Assembly: GCA_004298385.1 (NCBI GenBank)
Contig: SCTX01000050.1
Location: forward strand, 1 to 64,000
Reading direction: 5' to 3'
DNA: 64,000 nucleotides
DNA from: Betaproteobacteria bacterium
GTDB taxonomy: Bacteria > Pseudomonadota > Gammaproteobacteria > Burkholderiales > SG8-39
Shown here: positions 41,443 to 50,419 of the stretch, piece by piece
Position numbering within the stretch: the first letter of the stretch is position 1
How the letters are laid out: each line of letters begins with the position of its first letter
Position numbers and translations under genes: made by a program
Notes under the pieces: model-generated
Databases searched by the model: none
What the model was told of the DNA's origin: nothing
What the model saw: only the letters and a program-made list of their open reading frames with translations

Positions 41443-42215
41443 GGCTCCTCCGCTCCGAGATAGGCATTGATGACGCGCGCATCGATGCGCACCTCGGCGG
41501 GCGCGCCGAGCGCGATGGCGCGGCCCCACTCCATCACCAACACCTGGTCGGAGATGTCCATTACCACCTCCATGTCGTGCTCGACCAGGATGACCGGCGT
41601 GTTGTGCGCGGCGCGGATGTCCAGCACGAAGCGCGCGAGGTCGGCCTTTTCCTCCACGCTCATGCCGGCCATCGGTTCGTCCAGCACCAGCACGCTCGGC
41701 CCGAGCGCCAGCGCCCGCCCCAAATCGACCCGCTTGCGCAGGCCGTAGCCGAGTTCCCCGACCAACGTATGGCGCAACTCCTCGAGTTCGAGGAACTCGA
41801 TAATCTCCTCGGCGCGCGCGCTGAACTCGCGTTCCTCGCGCTGCGCGCGCGGCCAGTACAGCAGCGCGTCGAGCAGCCCGGTCTTCATGCGGCAGTGGAA
41901 GCCCGCGAGAATGTTCTGCCGCACCGTCATCGACGCATACGACTGGATCCCCTGGAAGGTGCGCGCGACGCCCAACGCAGCGCGCCGGTGCGGCGCCAAA
42001 GCGGTGATGTCGCGGCCGTGGAACAGCACGCGGCCGCTGTGCGGCCGATAAACCCCAGAAAGGCAGTTGAGCAAACTGCTCTTGCCCGCGCCGTTCGGAC
42101 CGATCACGGAGAGGATCTGCCCTGCGTCGACGCGCAGCGAAACGCCGTCGAGCGCCTTGATCGCGCCGAAGGACACTTTCAGATCGACGGCTTCGAGCGC
42201 CGGCTCGACTGTCAT
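41439..42215 (-). CDS. livG: LivG-type ABC transporter ATPase (second cluster)
   Basis: The 258-aa ATPase has Walker A GPNGAGKSS, ARTFQGIQSYASMTVRQNIL, YGLRKRVDLGRAL, Walker B LVLDEPMAGMS and EHDMEVVMDISDQV. The start ATG overlaps the TAA of an 18-codon ORF upstream (TAATG). The gene order livG - ligase - livH - livM - binding protein - livF differs from the first cluster by the ligase being between livG and livH. Confidence 0.92.
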   Translation of the reverse strand: MTVEPALEAVDLKVSFGAIKALDGVSLRVDAGQILSVIGPNGAGKSSLLNCLSGVYRPHSGRVLFHGRDITALAPHRRAALGVARTFQGIQSYASMTVRQNILAGFHCRMKTGLLDALLYWPRAQREEREFSARAEEIIEFLELEELRHTLVGELGYGLRKRVDLGRALALGPSVLVLDEPMAGMSVEEKADLARFVLDIRAAHNTPVILVEHDMEVVMDISDQVLVMEWGRAIALGAPAEVRIDARVINAYLGAEEP

Positions 42216-42271
42216 TACGCGGCGCGCGGAACACGGCCGGCGAGCGGCGGAAATTCGCTGATCGAAACCAT
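42215..42271 (-). other. 18-codon coupled ORF upstream of livG
   Basis: A very strong ribosome site (AAGGAGAAGGAGGAG) precedes ATG 42271 and the peptide MVSISEFPPLAGRVPRAA. Its TAA shares a base with the livG ATG. It may be a translated leader that feeds ribosomes to livG, or the first codons of a deleted gene. No homology is recognisable. Confidence 0.45.
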
Positions 42272-42341
42272 ATCTCCTCCTTCTCCTTGCCCGGCGCTGC
42301 GTGCTCTTGCGGCGTGTGTGCAGCGCCAGGACGAACGCGCT

Positions 42342-43127
42342 TCAGAACTTGGGCGCGCGCTTGTCCTTGAATGCGCTCATTCCTTCGCGCCAGTCGTTAC
42401 TGTCGACCAGCGCCGCCAGCGCCTCGATGCCGAAGCGCATCGCGCTGCGCTGGTCGACGTCACCGGCCAGGTGGATCGAGGCCTTGCACTGCGCCAGGGC
42501 GCGCGGGCTGTAGCGGCACAACTCCTCGGCCAGATCGAGCGCGCGCGCCATCAGCGCATCGGGCTCGGTGGCGTCGCAGAGCAGCCCCGCCCTCTCGGCT
42601 TGCTGCCAGTCGATCTGGCGCGCCAGCAGAATCCACTCGAACGCCTTGCCGCGGCCGCAGAACTTGTGCAGCTTCTGCACGCCGCCGGCGCCCGGCGTGG
42701 CGCCGAGCTTCACTTCCGGCAGGCCGATGCGGGCGGTCTTCGACATGACGCGCAAGTCGCAGGCCAGTGCCAGCTCGAAGCCGCCGCCGAGCGCATAACC
42801 GTTGATCGCCGCGATCACCGGCAGCGGCAGCGACTCGATGCGATCGAACAGCGCCGCGATCTTGGCCAGGTAGCCGTCGCGCACGTCGAAGCGATGGTCC
42901 GGCCCATGCCCCGAACCGTCGAAGTACTTCAGGTGCGCGCCGCAGCAAAAGGCGCGACCTCTGCCGGTGATGATGAGCGCCCGGGCACCGTCGACCGCAG
43001 CCCGCGCCAAGGCCGCATCGAGTTCGTCCAAGAGTTCGTGCGACAAGGTGTTCATCTCGGCGGCGCGTGTCATCGTCACGCGCGCGATGCGCGCCGCAGC
43101 CCAGTCGAATTCGGTCGCGTGTCCCAT
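42342..43127 (-). CDS. Enoyl-CoA hydratase (crotonase) with both catalytic glutamates
   Basis: The 261-aa protein has the oxyanion-hole segments FCCGAHLKYF and NGYALGGGFELALACD with the first catalytic glutamate, and GLPEVKLGATPGAGG with the second. It should hydrate a trans-2-enoyl-CoA by the classical mechanism. It is the only crotonase in this window with both acids in place. It starts 12 bp after the stop of the ACAD upstream, so dehydrogenation and hydration are coupled in one operon. Confidence 0.87.
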   Translation of the reverse strand: MGHATEFDWAAARIARVTMTRAAEMNTLSHELLDELDAALARAAVDGARALIITGRGRAFCCGAHLKYFDGSGHGPDHRFDVRDGYLAKIAALFDRIESLPLPVIAAINGYALGGGFELALACDLRVMSKTARIGLPEVKLGATPGAGGVQKLHKFCGRGKAFEWILLARQIDWQQAERAGLLCDATEPDALMARALDLAEELCRYSPRALAQCKASIHLAGDVDQRSAMRFGIEALAALVDSNDWREGMSAFKDKRAPKF

Positions 43128-43139
43128 GGCCGGCGCCGA

Positions 43140-44294
43140 TCAGAAGCGCACGTCGAGCCCGAGCTCGCGCGCGATGACGAGCTTCTGGATCTCGCTGGCG
43201 CCGTCGCCGATGGTGCAGACGCGGTTGTCGCGGTAGTAGCGCGACACCGCGCAGTCGTCCATGAAACCCCAGCCGCCGTGGATCTGCAGCGCCATGTCGG
43301 CGCAACGCGAACCGACGTCGGTGGCCCAGTACTTCGCCATGCCCAGTTCCTTCAGATCGGCTCGCCCGGCGTCGGCGTGCACCGCCGCCCGGTAGGTCAG
43401 CAGGCGTGCGCTATCGACCAGCACAGCCATCTCGGCGATTTTTTCCTGGATCATCTGCAACGAGCCCAGCGTGCCGCCGAAAGCCTTGCGATCCTTGGCG
43501 TATTGCAACGCGCGCTCCAGGCTTGCCTGGGCCAGGCCCAGCGAACACGCGGACAGAAACAGCCGCGCCTGCTGGTAGCCCTTATGCAGCAGATGGCGGC
43601 CGCGATGCGCCTCGCCGATGATCATGTCGGCGCCGACACGGCAGTCATCGAAGTAAAGCGGCCGCGTGTCCGAAGACTTCCAGCCCATTTTCTTGTAGCG
43701 CTCCCCCGGCGTGAAACCCGCGCTTCCGGCGGGCACCAGAAACAGCGTGAACGAGCGATGCTCGTTCTCCACGCGCGTGCTGGCCAACACCATCACGTAC
43801 GAGGTAATCACCGTGCCGGCGTTGGTGATGTAGGCCTTCTCGCCGGTGATCGCCCAGCCGCCATCAACCGCGACCGCGCGAGTGCGAAAAGCGGAAGTGT
43901 CGGAACCGGCCTGGGGTTCGGTGCCGGCGATGGCGCCGAGACATTTGCCGGTCATTATGTCCGGCAGAAAACGCTCGATCTGCGCCTCGGTGCCGAAACG
44001 CATCAGGATCAGCCCGGTCGCCATGCTGACCATCGCGGTGACGGCGAGCGACTGGTCGGCTTGCGCGAGCTGCTCGAGCGCCAGCACGGCCTCGAAGGTG
44101 CCAAGGCCCATGCCGCCGAGTTTTTCCGGAAACGGTATCGACATCACCCCGGCCTGGCCGACCTTGTGTACCAGCTCCACCGGGAACCGGCCCTCGGCGT
44201 CGAGTTGCTGCGCGACCGGCTCCACTTCGTAGCGGGCGAACTCGCGCACGGCCTCCTGGATGCGTCGCTGGTCGTCGTTAAGATCGAAGTCCAT
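43140..44294 (-). CDS. Acyl-CoA dehydrogenase, IGDGASE type
   Basis: The 384-aa enzyme begins MDFDLNDDQRRIQEAVREFA, with GTEPQAGSDTSAF, ITGEKAYITNAG, DRKAFGGTLGSLQMIQEKIAEM and QIHGGWGFMDDCAVSRYYRD. The C-terminal site reads TIGDGASEIQK, so aspartate stands in for glutamate, and helix G has YQQARLF without a glutamate. This matches the aspartate variants at 7049 and 58546. It sits between TetR and the classical crotonase. Confidence 0.87.
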   Translation of the reverse strand: MDFDLNDDQRRIQEAVREFARYEVEPVAQQLDAEGRFPVELVHKVGQAGVMSIPFPEKLGGMGLGTFEAVLALEQLAQADQSLAVTAMVSMATGLILMRFGTEAQIERFLPDIMTGKCLGAIAGTEPQAGSDTSAFRTRAVAVDGGWAITGEKAYITNAGTVITSYVMVLASTRVENEHRSFTLFLVPAGSAGFTPGERYKKMGWKSSDTRPLYFDDCRVGADMIIGEAHRGRHLLHKGYQQARLFLSACSLGLAQASLERALQYAKDRKAFGGTLGSLQMIQEKIAEMAVLVDSARLLTYRAAVHADAGRADLKELGMAKYWATDVGSRCADMALQIHGGWGFMDDCAVSRYYRDNRVCTIGDGASEIQKLVIARELGLDVRF

Positions 44295-44341
44295 GTTGCC
44301 CTCTTTCAGTCGCTGCGCCGCGGCCGCCAACGTACCTTGGG

Positions 44342-45019
44342 TCAGTCCGCAAACTCGGTCGATAACATCTTCGGGTCGCGCGTCAGGGCCGGCACCGGCA
44401 CGGTGGAAAGAGCGCGCTCGAGGATTTCGGTGATCGCCACCGCGATCTGGGCGCCGCTCCATTCCTCGGACGGGTCGAACCACTTTTGCACCCAGTTCAC
44501 CATCCCCATCGCGGCAAAAATCACCAGCCGCGGAGAGCACGGCACGATGCTCCCGTCGGCGATGCCGGCTTCCACCAGAGCGCGCAGCCGGCGCTCGAAC
44601 TTGTCGCGCAGGGCCACGATTCTCGTCCTTTCGGCCGGGCGCATCGCGTTCTCCTCGAGGAGCACGACCGCCGATCCATGGTTGCCGATCAGCCACACCA
44701 GGTAGTGGCGCAGCGCGAGCACCACCTTCTCGCGGCCGTTTCGGCCCTGCTGCGCGCCGCGCTCCAGCCCTTCGAGCGCCGCCTTCATCGCCAGTTCGTG
44801 GCAACGGTACAGCAGTTCCCGCTTGTTCTTCACGTAGTAGTACAACGCGGCCTTGGTGAGACCCAGGTTGCGGGCAATCTCGTCGAGCGAGGTGCCGTGG
44901 AAACCGTCCTTGCTGAAGCTGTGCGCGGCCTCGCGGTAGAGCACGTCAAGCTTGATCTGGCGGCGTTCAACGGTGCTCGGCAGAGCCGCCTTCCACACCT
45001 CGCGTTCGCGCAGCTTCAT
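44342..45019 (-). CDS. TetR/AcrR-family transcriptional regulator
   Basis: The 225-aa regulator has the HTH segment SLDEIARNLGLTKAALYYYVKNK near residue 45 and a helical C-terminal domain with an FdeR/FadR-like acyl-CoA pocket possible but not provable. It heads the minus-strand run and is divergent from the plus-strand operon at 45267. The palindrome ACTTGCAAGT between the -35 and -10 boxes of that operon's promoter is the best candidate operator. ATG 45019 is preferred to the GTG just before it. Confidence 0.87.
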   Translation of the reverse strand: MKLREREVWKAALPSTVERRQIKLDVLYREAAHSFSKDGFHGTSLDEIARNLGLTKAALYYYVKNKRELLYRCHELAMKAALEGLERGAQQGRNGREKVVLALRHYLVWLIGNHGSAVVLLEENAMRPAERTRIVALRDKFERRLRALVEAGIADGSIVPCSPRLVIFAAMGMVNWVQKWFDPSEEWSGAQIAVAITEILERALSTVPVPALTRDPKMLSTEFAD

Positions 45020-45180
45020 CACATCAGACCCTGGTTGCAGGCGTAGCGGTCATCTTCATTCCATGGCTTGAGTCCACCACCGGTTACCGGGCGCGGGTTG
45101 CTTGCTTTCCGCGCAGCGCTCTCCGCGCACGGAACCGGCAGGCAATAATATTTTACCCTCGGTTTAATTGCTTGTCCATA

Positions 45181-45209
45181 TTGACAGTTATTAGACTTGC
45201 AAGTAAATT
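45181..45209 (+). promoter_or_regulatory. Promoter with internal palindrome for the thiolase-like/Ipd-like operon
   Basis: TTGACA (45181-45186) and TAAATT (45204-45209) are 17 bp apart. The perfect palindrome ACTTGCAAGT (45195-45204) lies in the spacer and touches the -10 box, which is a typical repressor position. The surrounding 45120-45215 is strongly A/T-rich for this region. Confidence 0.7.
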
Positions 45210-45266
45210 CCGGCTTTCCTCTATGCGCGGCACAGGGCAAGGCGGCGTCAAGGCCCAGGAGCGGAC

Positions 45267-46364
45267 GTGACTATCGGTATGTATGTGATTGGCGTGGCGA
45301 TGCACCCGGCGCAGGTCAAAGTGGCCGACAAGCGCCTGGAGGAAATGGTGTACGACACCGCCCGCGCCTGCCTCGACGGCGCCGGCATCGAGCGCAGGCA
45401 GCTCGATCACGTGACCATCGCCGGCTGCGACGAACTCGACGGGCGCAGCATTTCGAGCATGCTGCTCGCCGCCCCCTCGGGCGCCTATCTGAAGGACGAA
45501 CTCAAGGCGACCGACTCGGGCATGCACGGTCTCTGTCTGGAGGCCACGCGGCTCGGATCGGGCCGCTTCGATCTCGGACTGGTGGTAAGCTGGTGCAAGA
45601 CCTCGACCGCGCCGCTCGAAGACGTGATGCGGATGCGCTGCGATCCGTTCTTCACCCGGCCCATCGGGCTCAACATGAGCATCGCCGACGGCTTGCTGGC
45701 GCGGGCCAGCGCCGAGTCCATCGGCTGTACCGAGGCGCAGGCGGCCGCCGCCGCGGCGGCCTACCTGCGGCAGGCGGCACGCAACCCGCGCGGCACCCGG
45801 CCGCCGCCGGTTTCGCCCGAGCAGTTGCTCGCCTCCGCCTACGTCGCCGCACCCCTGCGCGCCGGCCACCAGGCGCCACCGACCGACGGTGCGGTGGCGC
45901 TGTTGATGGCGTCAGAGCGCTGGGTTGAGGCGAACTCGAATGTCCGCCCGCTGGCACGCATGAGCGGCATCGCCTGGCGCGTCGACAGCTACCAGCTCGG
46001 CGCCCGGCGGCTGTCGTCGCTTGACGCGGTGCGCGGCGCGTTCGCCGCCGCTGCCCGCCAGGCCGGCATCGACGACGCGGCGCCGCTCGACGTGATCGAA
46101 CTCGAGGCGCAAACCGGCTATCACGATCTGGCGCTGCGCCACGCCTTGGCCATTGCGGATTCGGTGGCCGTGTCGCCCTCCGGCGGCCCATTCGCGCAGA
46201 ATCCGTACTTCTGTACCGGCCTGGTCGGCGCGGCCGAAGCCGTGATGCAGGTGGCGAACCGCGCCGGCCCGGTGCAGGTGCCGGGCGCCAGGCGGGCCGC
46301 TGCCGTGGGGCTATGCGGATTCGCTGCGCAGAGCGCCGCGGTGGCCATTTTCGAAGGAGCATGA
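45267..46364 (+). CDS. Thiolase-fold protein lacking the catalytic cysteine (partner A)
   Basis: The 365-aa protein has thiolase-like topology (MTIGMYVIGVAMHPAQVKV at the start, SPSGGPFAQNPYFCTGLVG near the end), but the active-site elements are changed. The cysteine position reads ATDSGMHG (serine, near residue 84), the H-D-C-F region is LEAQTGYHD, and the GHPxG region is NPYFCTG. It cannot do normal thiolysis. It is followed by a second Cys-less thiolase-like protein (overlap at 46364) and a DUF35 protein. Such trios occur in retro-aldolase complexes of the Ltp2-DUF35 type and in HMG-CoA-synthase-type assemblies. A GTG start at 45267 with AGGAG upstream is chosen. Confidence 0.75.
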   Translation: MTIGMYVIGVAMHPAQVKVADKRLEEMVYDTARACLDGAGIERRQLDHVTIAGCDELDGRSISSMLLAAPSGAYLKDELKATDSGMHGLCLEATRLGSGRFDLGLVVSWCKTSTAPLEDVMRMRCDPFFTRPIGLNMSIADGLLARASAESIGCTEAQAAAAAAAYLRQAARNPRGTRPPPVSPEQLLASAYVAAPLRAGHQAPPTDGAVALLMASERWVEANSNVRPLARMSGIAWRVDSYQLGARRLSSLDAVRGAFAAAARQAGIDDAAPLDVIELEAQTGYHDLALRHALAIADSVAVSPSGGPFAQNPYFCTGLVGAAEAVMQVANRAGPVQVPGARRAAAVGLCGFAAQSAAVAIFEGA

Positions 46365-47557
46365 TGGTGCAGCCCCAGCGTGTCGCGGTCATCGGCGTCG
46401 GCCAGACCCCATTTCGCAGCCAGCGACCGGACAAGACCTATGTCGAGCTGGCGCAGGACGCCGCCAAGGCCGCGCTCGACGATGCCGGCATGACACCCGA
46501 CGAAATCGACGCCGTGGTCTTCTCGATGGCGCCGACCCAGTTCATGGGCGTCAATGATTGCGAAAAGTGGGCCGTCGATTCGATCTGGGCCGCGGGCAAG
46601 CCTTTGCTGCGCGTGCATACCGGCGGCGCCACCGGCGGCTCGGCGCTCCAGGCCGGCTACACGCACGTTGCGAGCGGCTTGTTTCGCACCGTTCTGGTCA
46701 TCGGCGCCGACCGCGTATCGGAAACGCCGGACGCGCAGCATGTGCTGAACCTCATCTGGGACCGGTTCTACGAGCATGATTTCGCGCTCAACACGGTGAC
46801 GATGACGGCCCTGGCATCGCAGCGCCAGATGCACATGTATGGCACCACCGAGGAGCAGTTCGCGCGCGTGGTCGTGCGCGCGCGCCGCAACGCCATGCTC
46901 AACGACAATGCCCACTTGAAGGGCCACATCAGCGTTGAGGACGTGCTGAACTCGCCGCGCGTGGCCTACCCCTACCACCTGTTCGACATCTGCCCGCGCT
47001 CGGCCGGCGCGGCGGCCATGATCCTCGCCGACGGCGAGGTGACCGCGGCCCGATGCACGCGACCGGCGTTCGTCAACGGCATCGGCGCAGTCACGCAGAC
47101 CGTCTTCATGGGCGACAAGGTCGGTCCGAAGGCGGACACCGAGTACGCCGATCTCGGGGAACTGGAAATCGCGGCGCGCGATTGTTACGCCCACGCCGGC
47201 ATAACCGATCCGCGCAAGCAGATCCAGGTGGTCGAACTGTACGACCCGTTCAGTTCGATGCAGTTTCCGCAACTGGAGAGCTTGGGCTTCTGCGCGCGCG
47301 GCGAGGCCGCCCGACTCAGCGACGAAGGCGCCTTCGACATCGGCGGATCTTGGGCCGTCAGTCCTTCGGGCGGCACGCTGTGCGCCAACCCGATCGGCGT
47401 CAGCGGTCTGGTGCGCGGCATCGAAGCGGCGCTGCAAGTGATGGGCCGCGCCGGCGCCTACCAGGCCAAGGGCGTTCACATGGCCTTGGCGACGGCCATC
47501 GGCGGCTCGGCGCAGTTCTTCACCTGCACTGCCTTCGGCGACGACTACACGCGATAG
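46364..47557 (+). CDS. Thiolase-fold protein lacking the catalytic cysteine, possible side-chain aldolase (partner B)
   Basis: The 397-aa protein is an SCP2-thiolase relative (RVAVIGVGQTPFRSQRPDKT at the start). The nucleophile region reads HTGGATGGSAL with glycine in place of cysteine, the HDCF motif is LYDPFSSM with tyrosine in place of histidine (near residue 293), and GHPLG is NPIG. In Ltp2-type retro-aldolases of steroid side-chain degradation, tyrosines replace the thiolase residues, so LYDPF fits that class. The predicted reaction is cleavage of a beta-hydroxyacyl-CoA into a ketone or aldehyde and a short acyl-CoA. It overlaps partner A by translational coupling and is followed by its presumed DUF35 partner. 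Confidence 0.78.
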   Translation: MVQPQRVAVIGVGQTPFRSQRPDKTYVELAQDAAKAALDDAGMTPDEIDAVVFSMAPTQFMGVNDCEKWAVDSIWAAGKPLLRVHTGGATGGSALQAGYTHVASGLFRTVLVIGADRVSETPDAQHVLNLIWDRFYEHDFALNTVTMTALASQRQMHMYGTTEEQFARVVVRARRNAMLNDNAHLKGHISVEDVLNSPRVAYPYHLFDICPRSAGAAAMILADGEVTAARCTRPAFVNGIGAVTQTVFMGDKVGPKADTEYADLGELEIAARDCYAHAGITDPRKQIQVVELYDPFSSMQFPQLESLGFCARGEAARLSDEGAFDIGGSWAVSPSGGTLCANPIGVSGLVRGIEAALQVMGRAGAYQAKGVHMALATAIGGSAQFFTCTAFGDDYTR

Positions 47558-47565
47558 GGACCCCA

Positions 47566-48039
47566 ATGAACGACAAACGCAGAATCGAGCCGACGGACGT
47601 GATCCACGGCGAATGGCACGTCCGCTACAACTATTCGGTCGGCAAGGTCGCCGGCTTGTTCTTCGAAGGACTCAAGCGCAAGCAGATCCTGGCCACCCGC
47701 TGCCGCAAATCAGGCATCGCCTACCTGCCGCCGCGCGCCTACTGCGAGCGCTCGTTCGAGGTCTGCGACGAGTGGGTCGAGGCCGGCCTGCAGGGCGTGA
47801 TCGAAGCGGCGACCATCGTCAGCGCGCAGTTCGAGAACCTGCCGGCGCCGCCCTACGCGATCGCCTACGTGCGGCTGGACGGCGTCGACACCGCGATGAT
47901 CAACTTCGTTCGCGGCCTCGATTTGTCGGACGTGCCGCGCGCAATGGCCGCGCTGAAACCCGGCACGCGCGTGCAGGTTCGCTTCAAAGACCAGCCCGAA
48001 GGGCGCATCACGGATTTCCACTACGAGGCGCTGGCTTGA
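47566..48039 (+). CDS. DUF35 (OB-fold / zinc-ribbon) protein with half of its zinc cysteines
   Basis: The 157-aa protein has a short N-terminal helix region (YSVGKVAGLFFEGLKRKQI), a rubredoxin-like ribbon and an OB fold (EAATIVSAQFENLPAPPYAIAY, GTRVQVRFKD). DUF35 ribbons normally hold Zn with C-x2-C...C-x2-C. Here they read CRKSG and CERS, so the second cysteine of each pair is serine (C46, S49, C60, S63), with an extra C67. Zinc binding is doubtful. DUF35 proteins gate CoA substrates into thiolase-fold partners, and this one is 8 bp after partner B. Confidence 0.82.
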   Translation: MNDKRRIEPTDVIHGEWHVRYNYSVGKVAGLFFEGLKRKQILATRCRKSGIAYLPPRAYCERSFEVCDEWVEAGLQGVIEAATIVSAQFENLPAPPYAIAYVRLDGVDTAMINFVRGLDLSDVPRAMAALKPGTRVQVRFKDQPEGRITDFHYEALA

Positions 48040-48058
48040 CGACGGCCAACCGGGCACC

Positions 48059-49213
<1,155 letters not shown>

Positions 49214-49254
49214 GCGCAACGCGGCGGCGCCGAGGAACAACAAGGAGACGGAGG

Positions 49255-50400
49255 ATGGCTGCGATGAGATTCCGCACCTCGCTGTGCGACCTGCTCGGCA
49301 TCGACTACCCGGTCATGCTTGCCGCGATGGCGCCCGACGTCTCCGACCCGCAGCTTGTGGCCGCGGTGTCCGAAGCCGGCGGCATCGGCGTGTTGGCCTG
49401 CGGCGACAAGGACCCCGACGAGATCGTGGCGCTGGCGGCCGAGACGCGCAAGCTGACCGGCAAGCCGTTCGGCATGGACATCGCGCTGCCTGCTCGCGTC
49501 GAGACCTACGGCTTCGATTTTCGCGAGGCCGCGGCGAAGGCCAAGATACCGCCGCAGCACCTCGCGTTCCGCGAACGCTTTCTGCGCGAACGCGGCATCC
49601 CCTTCGACGATGACACCAGCCGGGCCACGCCCGGCATGAGCTCGGTCGCCGCGTACAAACTGGGCGAGACCTTCAGCCGCCAGCAGGTCAAGGCCATCCT
49701 GCAGGAGCGACCCGCGCTGTTCGTCTCGGCCCTCGGCGACCCGTCGTTCATGGTGGCCGAAGCGCGTGCGCGCGGCATCAAGGTGATGAGCGTGGTCGGC
49801 AAAGCCAAGGACGCGGTCAATGTCGCGCGCGGTGGCATCGACGCGGTCATCTGCACCGGCACCGCGGCAGGCGGGCACAGCGGCGAGGTCGACGGCATGG
49901 TGCTGGTGCCGCACGTGGTGGAGCGCATCGCCCCGGTGCCGGTGGTGGCCGGCGGCGGCATAGTCGACGGCCGCGGCCTGGCGGCGGCGCTGGCACTGGG
50001 CGCGATCGGCGTCTGGGTCGGCTCGCGTTTCATCGCCAGCGAAGAGTGTAAGGCGCCGGCATGGTACAAGGCGCGCCTGGTCGAAGCGGGCGATGGCGCC
50101 ACCGTGCGCAGCAAGTGGTACACGGGAAAGACCTGCCGTCATCTGCGCAGCGAGTGGGACACCGCCTGGGACGCTTCGGGCCTGCCCGCGCTGCCGATGC
50201 CCGAGCAGGCCTTGCTCAGCACGCCGATGGCGCTCGGCGCGGCGCAAGTCGGCCGCCACCTGGAGTCGGGCGTCTTCTGCGGGCAGGGCGTGGCCCGCAT
50301 CGACGGCCTGCTGCCGGTGCGCGAGATCGTCGATCGCATGATCGCCGACGCGCGCGAGATCCTGCTGCGCGAGCTGCCCGCCCGCGTCAGTTGCGCCTGA
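49255..50400 (+). CDS. Nitronate-monooxygenase-family flavoprotein, IpdC-like
   Basis: The 381-aa TIM-barrel flavoprotein has RTSLCDLLGIDYPVMLAAMA at the N-terminus, the FMN-binding ICTGTAAGGHSGEVDG, VVAGGGIVDGRGLAAALALG and GSRFIASEE. The family includes nitronate monooxygenases, but also IpdC, an oxidoreductase of steroid C/D-ring catabolism encoded beside the ring-opening hydrolase IpdAB. Here too it directly precedes the two IpdA/IpdB-like genes. The predicted job is to oxidise or reduce a cyclic acyl-CoA before ring opening. AAGGAGACGGAGG precedes the ATG. Confidence 0.78.
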   Translation: MAAMRFRTSLCDLLGIDYPVMLAAMAPDVSDPQLVAAVSEAGGIGVLACGDKDPDEIVALAAETRKLTGKPFGMDIALPARVETYGFDFREAAAKAKIPPQHLAFRERFLRERGIPFDDDTSRATPGMSSVAAYKLGETFSRQQVKAILQERPALFVSALGDPSFMVAEARARGIKVMSVVGKAKDAVNVARGGIDAVICTGTAAGGHSGEVDGMVLVPHVVERIAPVPVVAGGGIVDGRGLAAALALGAIGVWVGSRFIASEECKAPAWYKARLVEAGDGATVRSKWYTGKTCRHLRSEWDTAWDASGLPALPMPEQALLSTPMALGAAQVGRHLESGVFCGQGVARIDGLLPVREIVDRMIADAREILLRELPARVSCA

Positions 50401-50419
50401 TACCCTGGGAGACGCCACC

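Noticed and set aside
41577-44705. A 1042-codon plus-strand reading frame
   Set aside because: It spans the antisense of livG, a crotonase, an ACAD and the TetR gene, all with clear motifs on the minus strand. It has no recognisable domain.
45267-47557. Annotation of both proteins as acetyl-CoA acetyltransferases
   Set aside because: Neither has the catalytic cysteine or the GHPxG histidine, so thiolysis is not expected.
46121-47566. A 481-codon minus-strand reading frame
   Set aside because: It is antisense to the second thiolase-like protein and shows no protein family features.
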